A stretch of DNA of 28,864 bases from JAWWPG01 sp038254365 (GTDB lineage Bacteria > Actinomycetota > Actinomycetes > Propionibacteriales > Nocardioidaceae), in the NCBI GenBank assembly GCA_038254365.1, contig JBBSGI010000038.1, positions 1 through 28,864 of the forward strand. Direction: 5' to 3'. Position numbers and translations under genes: made by a program. Under the pieces are notes generated by a model, which saw only the letters and a program-made list of their open reading frames with translations, had not been told where the DNA came from and searched no databases. Positions 14,744 through 21,456 of the stretch are shown here, piece by piece. Numbering within the stretch: position 1 is the stretch's first letter; each line of letters starts with the position of its first letter.

Positions 14744-15404
14744 CGACCTCCCAGGGTGCTCCGTCGGCGAGGTCGCGCACGGTCGTGGCCACCGGCGTAA
14801 ACCCGTCGACGTGCATGAGGTAGCCGGCGCGGCCCTGGTCGCTGAGCAGGGCGTCATGGATGGGCACGACCCAGCGCGGCGAAAGCCGGTTGGCGAACTC
14901 GAGCGTGTCGCGGATCGCGGTCCAGGGCGCGTTGAGCGGCAGCGCCAGCACGTCGACCGGGCGCTCGGGAACGCCGTCGTACGCGTCTCCCGGATGGAAC
15001 AGCGTCAACTCGCCGTCCGCAGAGATGAGGAAGCCGGTGTTCCCGCACCGGGGCACGCCCGCATGGTTGAACGCGTGCCGCTCTCCGACGCCCTCGACGG
15101 TGACCGGACCAACCGTGACCCTGACCTGCCCCGCCAGCACGGTCGGGGTGACGCTGTCCCCGGCGGCCTCGGTGAGCAGCGCGGCTGTCTCGGGCTCCGC
15201 GACGACCCGGGCCTGCGGATTCGCCGCGAGCAGCGCGGGGAGCCGGTCCGGATCGGCGTGGTCCGCGTGCTGGTGCGTCAGCAGGATCGCGTCGAGTTCG
15301 ACCAGCGTCGTGAAGTCGGTCGAGTAGTTCCCTGGGTCGACCAGCAGCCGGGTCCCGGCGATCTCGACGAGCAGGCAGGCATGGCCCAGATGGGTGAGTC
15401 GCAC
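14739..15404 (-). CDS. MBL-fold metal-dependent hydrolase (UlaG-like)
   Basis: A 221-residue metallo-beta-lactamase-fold hydrolase. It begins RLTHLGHACLLVE, typical of the UlaG-like subgroup. The metal motif HxHxDH is THQHADHAD at 63-71, and further ligands are likely in GERHAFNH (about 107-114) and the FHPGDAYDG segment near 135-143, with a final histidine in VVPIHDALL near 190. The natural substrate is unknown. The GTG at 15404 lies 6 nt after TAGCCT on the minus strand, so a leaderless transcript is likely. It ends 9 nt from ftsY, convergent. Confidence 0.85.
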   Translation of the reverse strand: MRLTHLGHACLLVEIAGTRLLVDPGNYSTDFTTLVELDAILLTHQHADHADPDRLPALLAANPQARVVAEPETAALLTEAAGDSVTPTVLAGQVRVTVGPVTVEGVGERHAFNHAGVPRCGNTGFLISADGELTLFHPGDAYDGVPERPVDVLALPLNAPWTAIRDTLEFANRLSPRWVVPIHDALLSDQGRAGYLMHVDGFTPVATTVRDLADGAPWEVG

Positions 15405-15410
15405 GGTCCC

Positions 15411-15416
15411 AGGCTA
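15411..15416 (-). promoter_or_regulatory. -10 element of the MBL hydrolase (leaderless start)
   Basis: On the minus strand TAGCCT is followed by exactly 6 nt (GGGACC) and then the GTG start, which would coincide with the transcription start. No good -35 is visible. Confidence 0.4.
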
Positions 15417-15465
15417 CCTACGGCCGCCGGGTGGGCGACGAGGTTGCGGCTCATCGAATGCATCC

Positions 15466-15477
15466 CGTCGTACGACG
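15466..15477. repeat. 12-bp perfect palindrome upstream of ffh
   Basis: CGTCGTACGACG is a perfect 12-bp palindrome in the divergent region between the MBL gene and ffh, ending about 25 bp before the putative ffh -10. It could be an operator for a dimeric regulator; chance is possible in GC-rich DNA. Confidence 0.3.
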
Positions 15478-15502
15478 AACTCTGGGCCTTCGAGATCGCG
15501 GG

Positions 15503-15508
15503 TAGGCT
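15503..15508 (+). promoter_or_regulatory. Putative -10 element of ffh
   Basis: TAGGCT, here within TAGGCTGAGGC, the same 11 bases seen at the DUF177 operon promoter. Predicted start near 15515, about 48 nt before the ffh start. No clear -35. Confidence 0.4.
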
Positions 15509-15562
15509 GAGGCCGCACCACCAGCCGGCAACAACCCAGTCAGACAGACGTGAGGATCGGCG

Positions 15563-17131
15563 TTGTTCAACACCCTGCACGACCGGCTCGCGGCCACCTT
15601 CAAGAACCTCCGCGGGAAGGGCCGGCTCTCCGAGGCCGACATCGACGCCACCTGTCGCGAGATCAGGATCGCTCTCCTCGAGGCGGACGTGGCGTTGCCG
15701 GCCGTCCGCGAGTTCGTCGAGCGGGTGCGCGGGCGCGCCCGCGGCTCCGAGGTGAGTGAGGCCCTCAACCCGGCGCAGCAGGTCATCAAGATCGTCAACG
15801 ACGAGCTCGTCACGATCCTCGGGGGCGAGACGCGACGGCTCCGGTTCGCCAAGACCCCGCCGACCGTCATCATGCTGGCCGGTCTGCAAGGCTCCGGCAA
15901 GACCACGCTGGCCGGCAAGATCGGCCTCTGGCTGAGGGAGCAGGGTCGGTCACCGCTGCTGGTCGCGGCCGACCTGCAGCGGCCCAACGCGGTGACCCAG
16001 CTGCAGGTCGTCGGCGGTCAGGCCGGGGTCACGGTGTTCGCGCCCGAGCCCGGCAACGGCGTCGGCAACCCGGTGACGGTCGCCCGGGACGCGATCGCCG
16101 AGGCACGCCGCTTGCTGTATGACGTCGTCGTCGTCGACACGGCAGGTCGCCTTGGTGTGGACGCCGACCTCATGCAACAGGCGGCGGACATCCGCGACGC
16201 GGTCGAGCCCGACGAGATCCTCTTCGTCGTCGACGCGATGATCGGCCAGGACGCGGTCACCACGGCGCAGGCGTTCCTCGACGGCGTGGGCTTCACCGGC
16301 GTCGTCTTGTCCAAGCTCGACGGCGACGCCCGCGGCGGTGCCGCGCTCTCGGTCGCGCAGGTGACCGGCCGCCAGGTGATGTTCGCCTCGAACGGCGAGA
16401 AGCTCACCGACTTCGACGTCTTCCACCCGGACCGGATGGCGTCGCGCATCCTCGGCATGGGCGACATGCTGACGCTGATCGAGCAGGCCGAACGCGCCTT
16501 CGACACCGACCAGGCGGCCAAGGCCGCGGCCAAGCTGACCGGACGGGGTGGCGACTTCACCCTCGATGACTTCCTCGAGCAGATGCAGTCGGTACGCAAG
16601 ATGGGCTCGCTGTCGAAGATCATGGGGATGCTGCCCGGGATGGGGCAGTTCAAGGACCAGATCGAGAACTTCGACGAGCGTGAGATCGACCGGGTGCAGG
16701 CGCTGATCCTCTCGATGACGCCGACCGAGCGGGCCAACCCCAAGCTGATCGACGGCTCCCGACGAGCCCGCATCGCTCGCGGGGCCGGGCGCTCACCGAG
16801 CGACGTCAACCAACTCATCGACAGGTTCCTCGAGGCACGCAAGATGATGGAGTCCATGGCTCGCGGCGCGATGCCCGCCATGCCCGGCATGGCGGGCATG
16901 GGCGGCAAGCGGGGCAAGTCGCGCCAGCAGGTGCCCCAGAAGCGGGCCAAGCGCGGCTCCGGCAATCCCGCCAAGCGGGCGGCCCAGGAGGCCGTGTCGA
17001 CGGCCACCGCGAAACCCGGTACCCCAGCCGATGGCGGTGCCGCGTTCGGCTTCGGGGCGAGCGCCGGCAAGGACGCGGCCGACCTGCCGTCCGGCTTCGA
17101 GCTGCCCAAGGAGCTCAAGGACCTGCTCTGA
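15563..17131 (+). CDS. ffh: Signal recognition particle protein Ffh
   Basis: A 522-residue GTPase that binds SRP RNA and nascent signal sequences, partner of FtsY. The N domain opens FNTLHDRLAATFKNLRGKG. The G domain has GLQGSGKTT at 107-115, DTAGRLGVD near 191-199 and SKLDGDARGG near 251-260. The M domain (from about 330) includes KIMGMLPGM and the RNA-binding SMTPTERANPKLIDGSRR segment, with a methionine-rich MPAMPGMAGM stretch near 437-446 and a basic C-terminal extension (KRAKRGSGNPAKRA). TTG start with GAGGA about 7 nt upstream. No SRP RNA gene was seen in the window. Confidence 0.97.
   Translation: MFNTLHDRLAATFKNLRGKGRLSEADIDATCREIRIALLEADVALPAVREFVERVRGRARGSEVSEALNPAQQVIKIVNDELVTILGGETRRLRFAKTPPTVIMLAGLQGSGKTTLAGKIGLWLREQGRSPLLVAADLQRPNAVTQLQVVGGQAGVTVFAPEPGNGVGNPVTVARDAIAEARRLLYDVVVVDTAGRLGVDADLMQQAADIRDAVEPDEILFVVDAMIGQDAVTTAQAFLDGVGFTGVVLSKLDGDARGGAALSVAQVTGRQVMFASNGEKLTDFDVFHPDRMASRILGMGDMLTLIEQAERAFDTDQAAKAAAKLTGRGGDFTLDDFLEQMQSVRKMGSLSKIMGMLPGMGQFKDQIENFDEREIDRVQALILSMTPTERANPKLIDGSRRARIARGAGRSPSDVNQLIDRFLEARKMMESMARGAMPAMPGMAGMGGKRGKSRQQVPQKRAKRGSGNPAKRAAQEAVSTATAKPGTPADGGAAFGFGASAGKDAADLPSGFELPKELKDLL
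16871..16899. repeat. 29-nt near-perfect palindrome inside ffh
   Basis: ATGCCCGCCATGCC and GGCATGGCGGGCAT are 14-base complementary arms around one central C. It encodes MPAMPGMAGM in the methionine-rich part of the M domain. It would form a strong mRNA hairpin, with a few central bases left unpaired as a loop. Confidence 0.6.
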
Positions 17132-17155
17132 GGCTCGGCGGGTCCGGCCCGGAAG

Positions 17156-17215
17156 TGCGGGAATATGGTCACCGAGATACGGACATACCGGGCAAGCTGC
17201 AGCCACTTTCCCGCA
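17156..17215. repeat. Inverted repeat upstream of the amidohydrolase
   Basis: TGCGGGAA at 17156-17163 and TTCCCGCA at 17208-17215 are perfect 8-bp arms separated by 44 bp. The right arm lies about 14 bp before the putative -10 at 17230, where a -35 or operator would sit. It could also be the ffh transcription-end region. Confidence 0.3.
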
Positions 17216-17229
17216 GTTGCGGGGTGCAG

Positions 17230-17235
17230 TAGCGT
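17230..17235 (+). promoter_or_regulatory. -10 element of the amidohydrolase (leaderless start)
   Basis: TAGCGT is followed by 6 nt (CGCGGA) and the ATG at 17242, so the transcript likely begins at the start codon. No ribosome binding site is present there. Confidence 0.45.
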
Positions 17236-17241
17236 CGCGGA

Positions 17242-18324
17242 ATGGGTGGTGCGTTGAAGGTCTCCGGGGTCGTGCTGCCCGAGGGGGAGCATCGTGACCT
17301 GTACGTCGCGCAGGGGCGGGTCACCTACCAGCCAGTCGCCGACGCGGAGGTGGTCGACGGCGGCTGGATCGTGCCGGGACTGGTGGACGCGCACTGTCAC
17401 GTCGGCCTCGACGAGCACGGGCCGGTCGCAGACCAGGTCAGTGAGCAACAGGCAGTCGCGGACCGGGACGCCGGCGCGCTACTGCTGCGCGACGCCGGCT
17501 CGGCCGCGGACACCCGGTGGATCGACGACCGCGAGGACCTGCCGCGGATTATCCGGGCCGGGCGGCATCTGGCCCGCCCGCGCCGCTACATCCGCAACTA
17601 CGCGCACGAGATCGAGCCCGAGCAGCTGGCGGAGTACGTGGCGCGAGAGGCCGACCGCGGGGACGGCTGGGTCAAGCTCGTCGGTGACTGGATCGACCGT
17701 GACGTTCAGGACCTCGCGCCGTGCTGGCCGCTGCCGGCGCTGACCGAGGCGATCGCGGTCGCGCACCAGCACGGTGCCCGGGTCACGGCGCACGTGTTCG
17801 GCGAGGAGGCCCTGCCGGACCTCCTCGCCGCGGGGATCGACTGCATCGAGCACGGCTCCGGGTTGACGCCGGATCTCGTGGACGCGATGATGGCGCGCCG
17901 GGTGGCGCTCGTCCCGACGGTCAAGCAGCTGGACAACTTCCTGCAGTACGCCGACGCCGGCGAGGCCCGGTTCCCGCCGTACGCGAAACGGATGCGATCT
18001 CTGCATGCCAGGCGGAAGGAGACAATCCGGGCCGCGTACGAGGCGGGGGTAGCCATCTACGCGGGAACCGACGCCGGCGGCGTGCTCCCGCACGGGCTGA
18101 TCGGCGACGAGGTGGCCGAGCTGGCCGACTACGGTCTGACTGCCCGGGACGCCCTGGGTGCGGGATCGTGGCGGGCACGGGAGTGGCTCGGGCGACCCAG
18201 CGGACTCGGGGAGAACGATCCCGCAGACTTCGTCGTGTACGACGCCGACCCGCTCGCCGACCTCGACGTCCTGCGGCATCCACGCTGCGTCGTGCTCCGG
18301 GGACGTGCGGTGGCCCGTCGGTGA
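17242..18324 (+). CDS. Amidohydrolase family protein
   Basis: A 360-residue metal-dependent hydrolase of the amidohydrolase superfamily (TIM barrel plus a small beta domain split between the two ends). Metal ligands: H51 and H53 in DAHCHVGLD, the probable carboxylated lysine K145 in WVKLVGDW, H184 in TAHVFGE, H204 in IEHGSGL and D277 in AGTDAGG. This is the imidazolonepropionase/prolidase-like pattern; the substrate is not predictable. An amidohydrolase between ffh and rpsP is, as far as I recall, a recurrent actinobacterial arrangement. ATG at 17242 with a -10 hexamer 6 nt upstream. Confidence 0.9.
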   Translation: MGGALKVSGVVLPEGEHRDLYVAQGRVTYQPVADAEVVDGGWIVPGLVDAHCHVGLDEHGPVADQVSEQQAVADRDAGALLLRDAGSAADTRWIDDREDLPRIIRAGRHLARPRRYIRNYAHEIEPEQLAEYVAREADRGDGWVKLVGDWIDRDVQDLAPCWPLPALTEAIAVAHQHGARVTAHVFGEEALPDLLAAGIDCIEHGSGLTPDLVDAMMARRVALVPTVKQLDNFLQYADAGEARFPPYAKRMRSLHARRKETIRAAYEAGVAIYAGTDAGGVLPHGLIGDEVAELADYGLTARDALGAGSWRAREWLGRPSGLGENDPADFVVYDADPLADLDVLRHPRCVVLRGRAVARR

Positions 18325-18351
18325 GCTCCCGCCGAGGCGCCAAGTCGCTGA

Positions 18352-18537
18352 CGCCGGGCTTGGGCTGGGAACCTGAACCTCGACCAGCGGCTGGCGACCC
18401 TGCTCGAGGCCGACACCCGGCCCCTCGAGGACAAGGATTGCTTCGGTTGGAGAAACCGCCCGGCCATCTGGCAGACTGGTGGCCGACTTCGTACCAGGGA
18501 GGGCCCTCTCACCCGAACCGGCGCGGATCCTCTGTGA
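18352..18537 (+). other. Open frame without start codon before rpsP
   Basis: After a TGA at 18349-18351, 61 sense codons run to TGA at 18535-18537 with no ATG, GTG or TTG. In the segment 18370-18435 all 22 codons end in G or C and encode NLNLDQRLATLLEADTRPLE followed by DK, which looks coding; beyond that the bias falls off. The rpsP promoter element lies in its second half. It could be a remnant of a lost gene, or chance. No product is claimed. Confidence 0.3.
18469..18477 (+). promoter_or_regulatory. rpsP: Extended -10 promoter element of rpsP (TGGCAGACT)
   Basis: TGGCAGACT combines a TGN extension and CAGACT as the -10. A TTGGAG at 18447-18452 is 19 bp upstream, a loose -35. The same nine bases precede rplS. 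Predicted leader about 120 nt. Confidence 0.5.
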
Positions 18538-18603
18538 CCGACGCCTGGTCCCCACCTGGCCGCAGGTCGCACCTCCAGACGACATCAAGGAGACACCACA
18601 CTC
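18478..18603 (+). promoter_or_regulatory. rpsP: Structured 5' leader of rpsP
   Basis: The leader has ACCAGG at 18493-18498 pairing with CCTGGT at 18544-18549, the palindrome GAGGGCCCTC at 18499-18508, and a hairpin ACCTG(gccg)CAGGT at 18554-18567. The CAGGT arm could instead pair with the ACCT just after it (AGGT-cgc-ACCT), giving two exclusive folds about 20 nt before the GGAG ribosome binding site. Autoregulation by a ribosomal protein is conceivable; the fold is by eye only. Confidence 0.4.
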
Positions 18604-19146
18604 GTGGCCGTCAAGATCAGACTCAAGCGCATGGGCAAGATCCGCGCTCCGTACTACCGCATCGTGGTCGCCGACTCACGCACCAAGCGTGACGGCCGGG
18701 TCATCGAGGAGATCGGCAAGTACCACCCCAAGGAGGACCCCAGCTTCATCGAGGTCGACTCCGAACGGGCGCTCTACTGGCTCGGCGTCGGCGCGCAGCC
18801 GAGTGAGCCGGTCGCCGCCATCCTCAAGGTCACCGGGGACTGGCAGAAGTTCACCGGCCAGCCCGCCCCGCCGCCGATGCGGGTGGCCGAGGAACGACGC
18901 GACAAGACCGACCTGTTCAACGAGGCCCTCAAGGACTCCAAGCACGAGCCGACCGCGGAAGCGGTGACCCCGCGGAGGGCCGCAACGAGGAAACCCTCCG
19001 CCGAGGAGACGGTCACCGAGGCGGAGTCACCGATCGCCGAGGCCGCTAAGCCCAACGACGACCCGGCGGCGGCCGGCGCCCAGGCCGAGGACGCACCCGT
19101 CGGCTCGACCGAGCAGCAGGACGAGACCGATCGGGCGGAGAGCTGA
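18604..19146 (+). CDS. rpsP: 30S ribosomal protein bS16
   Basis: A 180-residue bS16. The conserved core (1-80) reads AVKIRLKRMGKIRAPYYRIV, then IGKYHP and LGVGAQPSEPV. The remaining about 100 residues form a low-complexity acidic, Ala/Glu-rich tail, longer than the about 82-residue E. coli protein; tailed bS16 is common in actinobacteria. GTG start with AAGGAG about 11 nt upstream. First gene of rpsP-khpA-rimM-trmD; the next start is 2 nt after its stop. Confidence 0.96.
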   Translation: MAVKIRLKRMGKIRAPYYRIVVADSRTKRDGRVIEEIGKYHPKEDPSFIEVDSERALYWLGVGAQPSEPVAAILKVTGDWQKFTGQPAPPPMRVAEERRDKTDLFNEALKDSKHEPTAEAVTPRRAATRKPSAEETVTEAESPIAEAAKPNDDPAAAGAQAEDAPVGSTEQQDETDRAES

Positions 19147-19148
19147 CC

Positions 19149-19430
19149 ATGCTCGTCGACGCGCTCGACCACCTGGTGCGCGGGATCGTCGATCACCCCG
19201 ACGACGTGAGCGTCCGCGCGCGGGAGGCCCGCGGCAGCAGCAGCCGCGACCGCGGCTCGCGCTACGGCAACCGCGGAGAGACCCTCGAGGTCCGGGTCAA
19301 CCCCGAGGATCTGGGCCGGGTCATCGGTCGCTCCGGCCGCACGGCAACGGCCCTGCGCACGGTCCTGCAGGCGCTCAGCGGCAAGGAAAGCATCCGCGTC
19401 GACTTCGTCGATGTCGACCGCGGTCGCTGA
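19149..19430 (+). CDS. khpA: KH-domain RNA-binding protein KhpA
   Basis: A 93-residue single KH-domain protein (family about 75-80 residues). The GxxG RNA-binding loop is in GRVIGRSGRTA at about 57-67. It starts LVDALDHLVRGIVDHPDDV, as is usual. Residues about 28-44 are an extra Arg/Gly/Ser stretch (ARGSSSRDRGSRYGNRG) not found in most relatives I know. It may increase RNA affinity. The start is 2 nt after the rpsP stop; position between rpsP and rimM is the standard one. Confidence 0.92.
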   Translation: MLVDALDHLVRGIVDHPDDVSVRAREARGSSSRDRGSRYGNRGETLEVRVNPEDLGRVIGRSGRTATALRTVLQALSGKESIRVDFVDVDRGR

Positions 19431-19466
19431 CCAGACCGCCGATCGGACACCGGGCTCGAGCTGGCC

Positions 19467-20051
19467 GTGACCGACCCGTCGCAGACACCGCGCTCGTCGT
19501 CGGCGGACGCACGGGTGGCGCAGGTCGAGATCACCGTGGGCAGGGTCGGGCGAGCCCACGGGCTCCGTGGTGACGTGTTCCTCGAGGTCCGCACCGACCA
19601 ACCCGAACGCCGGTTCGCCCCAGGCAGCGCGTTCAACACCAGGCGCGGGACGCTCGTCCTCGAGTCAACCCGATGGCACGGGGCCCGCCTGCTGGCCAAG
19701 TTCGCCCAGGCGTCGGACCGCGCAAGCGCCGAGCTGCTGCGCGGAGTCGAGCTGCAGGTCGTCGTACCCGCCGACGAGCGGCCAGCGGACCCCGAGGAGT
19801 TCTACGACCACCAGCTGCGGGGCATGACGGCACACCGGGAGGGCGGGCCAGCCTTCGGTCGGGTCAGCGACGTCCTGCACCTGCCGGGACAAGACATGCT
19901 CGTGCTCGATGTCGAGGGGGTGGAGGTGCTCGTGCCCTTCGTCGCAGAGATCGTGCCCGTTGTCGACCTGGACACCGGTCGGGTCGAGATCGCCGACCGC
20001 CCCGGTCTGCTCAGCGACTCCCCTGGCGCGGACCGCAACCTCGAGGCGTGA
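19467..20051 (+). CDS. rimM: Ribosome maturation factor RimM
   Basis: A 194-residue factor that binds uS19 and assists 30S head assembly. The N-terminal RimM domain contains VGRVGRAHGLRGDVFLEVRT near 23-44 and the C-terminal PRC-barrel contains EFYDHQLRGM and VEVLVPFVAEIVPVVDLD (about 110-175). The GTG at 19467 gives a 16-residue polar extension; a GTG at 19515 would be a shorter alternative. The ribosome binding site is poor. It overlaps or abuts trmD. Confidence 0.94.
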   Translation: MTDPSQTPRSSSADARVAQVEITVGRVGRAHGLRGDVFLEVRTDQPERRFAPGSAFNTRRGTLVLESTRWHGARLLAKFAQASDRASAELLRGVELQVVVPADERPADPEEFYDHQLRGMTAHREGGPAFGRVSDVLHLPGQDMLVLDVEGVEVLVPFVAEIVPVVDLDTGRVEIADRPGLLSDSPGADRNLEA

Positions 20052-20056
20052 GCGGG

Positions 20057-21277
20057 ATGCGGGTCGACGTCGTCACGATCTTCCCGGAGTACCTCGCGCC
20101 TCTGCGGCTGTCTCTCCTAGGGCGCGCACAGACCGCCGGCCTGCTGGCGGTGCACACCCATGACCTGCGCACGTGGACGCACGACCGGCACCGCACGGTC
20201 GACGACACCCCGTACGGCGGCGGCGCCGGGATGGTGATGCGGCCGGAGCCATGGGGTGAGGCGGTCGATGCCGTCCTCGATGAGGGTTCGGCGCCGGGAC
20301 TGGTTCCGACGCTCGTCGTTCCCACGCCGGCCGGTACCAGACTCGACCAGCGGCTGGTCCGCGAGCTGGCCTCCCGGCCCTGGCTGATCGTGGCCTGTGG
20401 GCGCTACGAGGGCATCGACCAGCGTGTCGTCGACCACTTCTGCGATCGGGTTGAGGTGCTCGAGGTGAGCATCGGCGACTACGTGCTGGGTGGAGGGGAG
20501 GCAGCCGCCCTGGTGATCGTCGAGGCGGTCGCGCGGCTGCTGCCCGGCTTCGTCGGCAACCCGGAGTCGCTCGTCGAGGAGTCGCACGGCGGCGGGCCGG
20601 AGCGCGGCCTGCTCGCGCACCCGGTCTACACCAAGCCTGCGACCTGGCGAGGGCTTGACGTGCCCGAGGTGCTGTTGTCCGGCCACCACGGCGAGATCGA
20701 GGCCTGGCGTCGCGCCGAGTCGCTTCGTCGGACCGTCCAGCGCCGCCCGGACCTGGTCCATCCCGGCCAGACAGTCACCGTCGGCGACCTCGGCGACGCG
20801 GTCGACGTCGGGCTCGCGCGGCCCGCCGACGCCGGGGAGGTGCTCACCCTCCAGCGGTGCTGCTGGGGGAGCGAGGCGCAGGACAACGAGGCTGTCAAGA
20901 TCCCGGCCCTGCACGAGACGCTGGACGATGTCCTGCGGTCCTTCGACACGTGGACCACGGTCGTGGTGCGGGCCGGGGGTCGTCTCGTGGCCTCGGCCCG
21001 CGGCCGGATCGCCGACGACACGGTGTGGGACATCGGCCGCATCATGGTGGCGCCCGATCTCCAGGGTCGGGGCCTCGGCCGCTGGCTGCTCGCCCACGTC
21101 GAGCAGTTGGCGCCGCCGTCGGCCACGTCGTACCGGCTCTTCACCGGGGCCGGCAGCAAGCGCAACCTGGCGATGTATCGCAAGGCCGGCTACCGCCGAG
21201 TCCGCGGCGTCGAGCCGCCCGAGTCCGGAGTGGTGGTGTTAGCGCGGCCGGCCCGCTTGGCGGACGATTTCGGCTAG
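20057..21277 (+). CDS. trmD: TrmD tRNA (guanine-37-N1)-methyltransferase fused to a GNAT domain
   Basis: A 406-residue protein. Residues 1-233 are a complete TrmD, which methylates N1 of G37 in tRNAs to prevent frameshifting: it starts RVDVVTIFPEYL, has DTPYGGGAGMVM near 50-61, the knot motif GRYEGIDQRV at 115-124 and SIGDYVLGGGEAA at 138-150. After a short linker, residues 245-400 form a GNAT acetyltransferase domain, with the acetyl-CoA loop in MVAPDLQGRGLGRWLL (about 330-345) and LAMYRKAGYRRV near 371-382. ATG at 20057 was preferred; a GTG at 20048 overlaps the rimM stop as GTGA. The frame is also open up to 19673, which is antifamily sequence. No frameshift is visible at the junction. Confidence 0.93.
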   Translation: MRVDVVTIFPEYLAPLRLSLLGRAQTAGLLAVHTHDLRTWTHDRHRTVDDTPYGGGAGMVMRPEPWGEAVDAVLDEGSAPGLVPTLVVPTPAGTRLDQRLVRELASRPWLIVACGRYEGIDQRVVDHFCDRVEVLEVSIGDYVLGGGEAAALVIVEAVARLLPGFVGNPESLVEESHGGGPERGLLAHPVYTKPATWRGLDVPEVLLSGHHGEIEAWRRAESLRRTVQRRPDLVHPGQTVTVGDLGDAVDVGLARPADAGEVLTLQRCCWGSEAQDNEAVKIPALHETLDDVLRSFDTWTTVVVRAGGRLVASARGRIADDTVWDIGRIMVAPDLQGRGLGRWLLAHVEQLAPPSATSYRLFTGAGSKRNLAMYRKAGYRRVRGVEPPESGVVVLARPARLADDFG

Positions 21278-21289
21278 GACGAGCGGCTG

Positions 21290-21298
21290 TGGCAGACT
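21290..21298 (+). promoter_or_regulatory. rplS: Extended -10 promoter element of rplS (TGGCAGACT)
   Basis: The nine bases are identical to those before rpsP. A TTCGGC 18 bp upstream of CAGACT is a poor -35. The element lies 13 nt after the trmD stop, giving rplS its own promoter and a leader of roughly 150 nt. Confidence 0.5.
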
Positions 21299-21355
21299 TT
21301 CCTGTTGGCGTCACTCGTCCCGGACCCGCGCAGCGGGCCATCCGGAGGCCACCTC

Positions 21356-21435
21356 TGCCACAGGGGAGCACGGCACGTGACGGGTGCGACGCCCCCTGAC
21401 CGCTCCACCACACAACGCGTGGGTGACCTGTGGCA
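21356..21435 (+). promoter_or_regulatory. rplS: Long-range stem in the rplS leader
   Basis: TGCCACAGG at 21356-21364 and CCTGTGGCA at 21427-21435 pair perfectly over 9 bp. Between them GCAC and GTGC, flanked by GGGG and CCCC, can form a nested stem around 21363-21397. The outer stem ends just before the purine-rich ribosome binding site at 21441-21448. An upstream hairpin CCCGC(gca)GCGGG lies at about 21324-21336. The arrangement suggests a ribosomal-protein leader with translational control, for example by bL19. Confidence 0.45.
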
Positions 21436-21456
21436 CCGACGAGGGAAGTGACCGAG

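Noticed and set aside
21289..21399. 36-residue leader peptide in the rplS leader
   Set aside because: Its GTG is inside the promoter element, so it would not be transcribed from it, and the composition is shadow-like.
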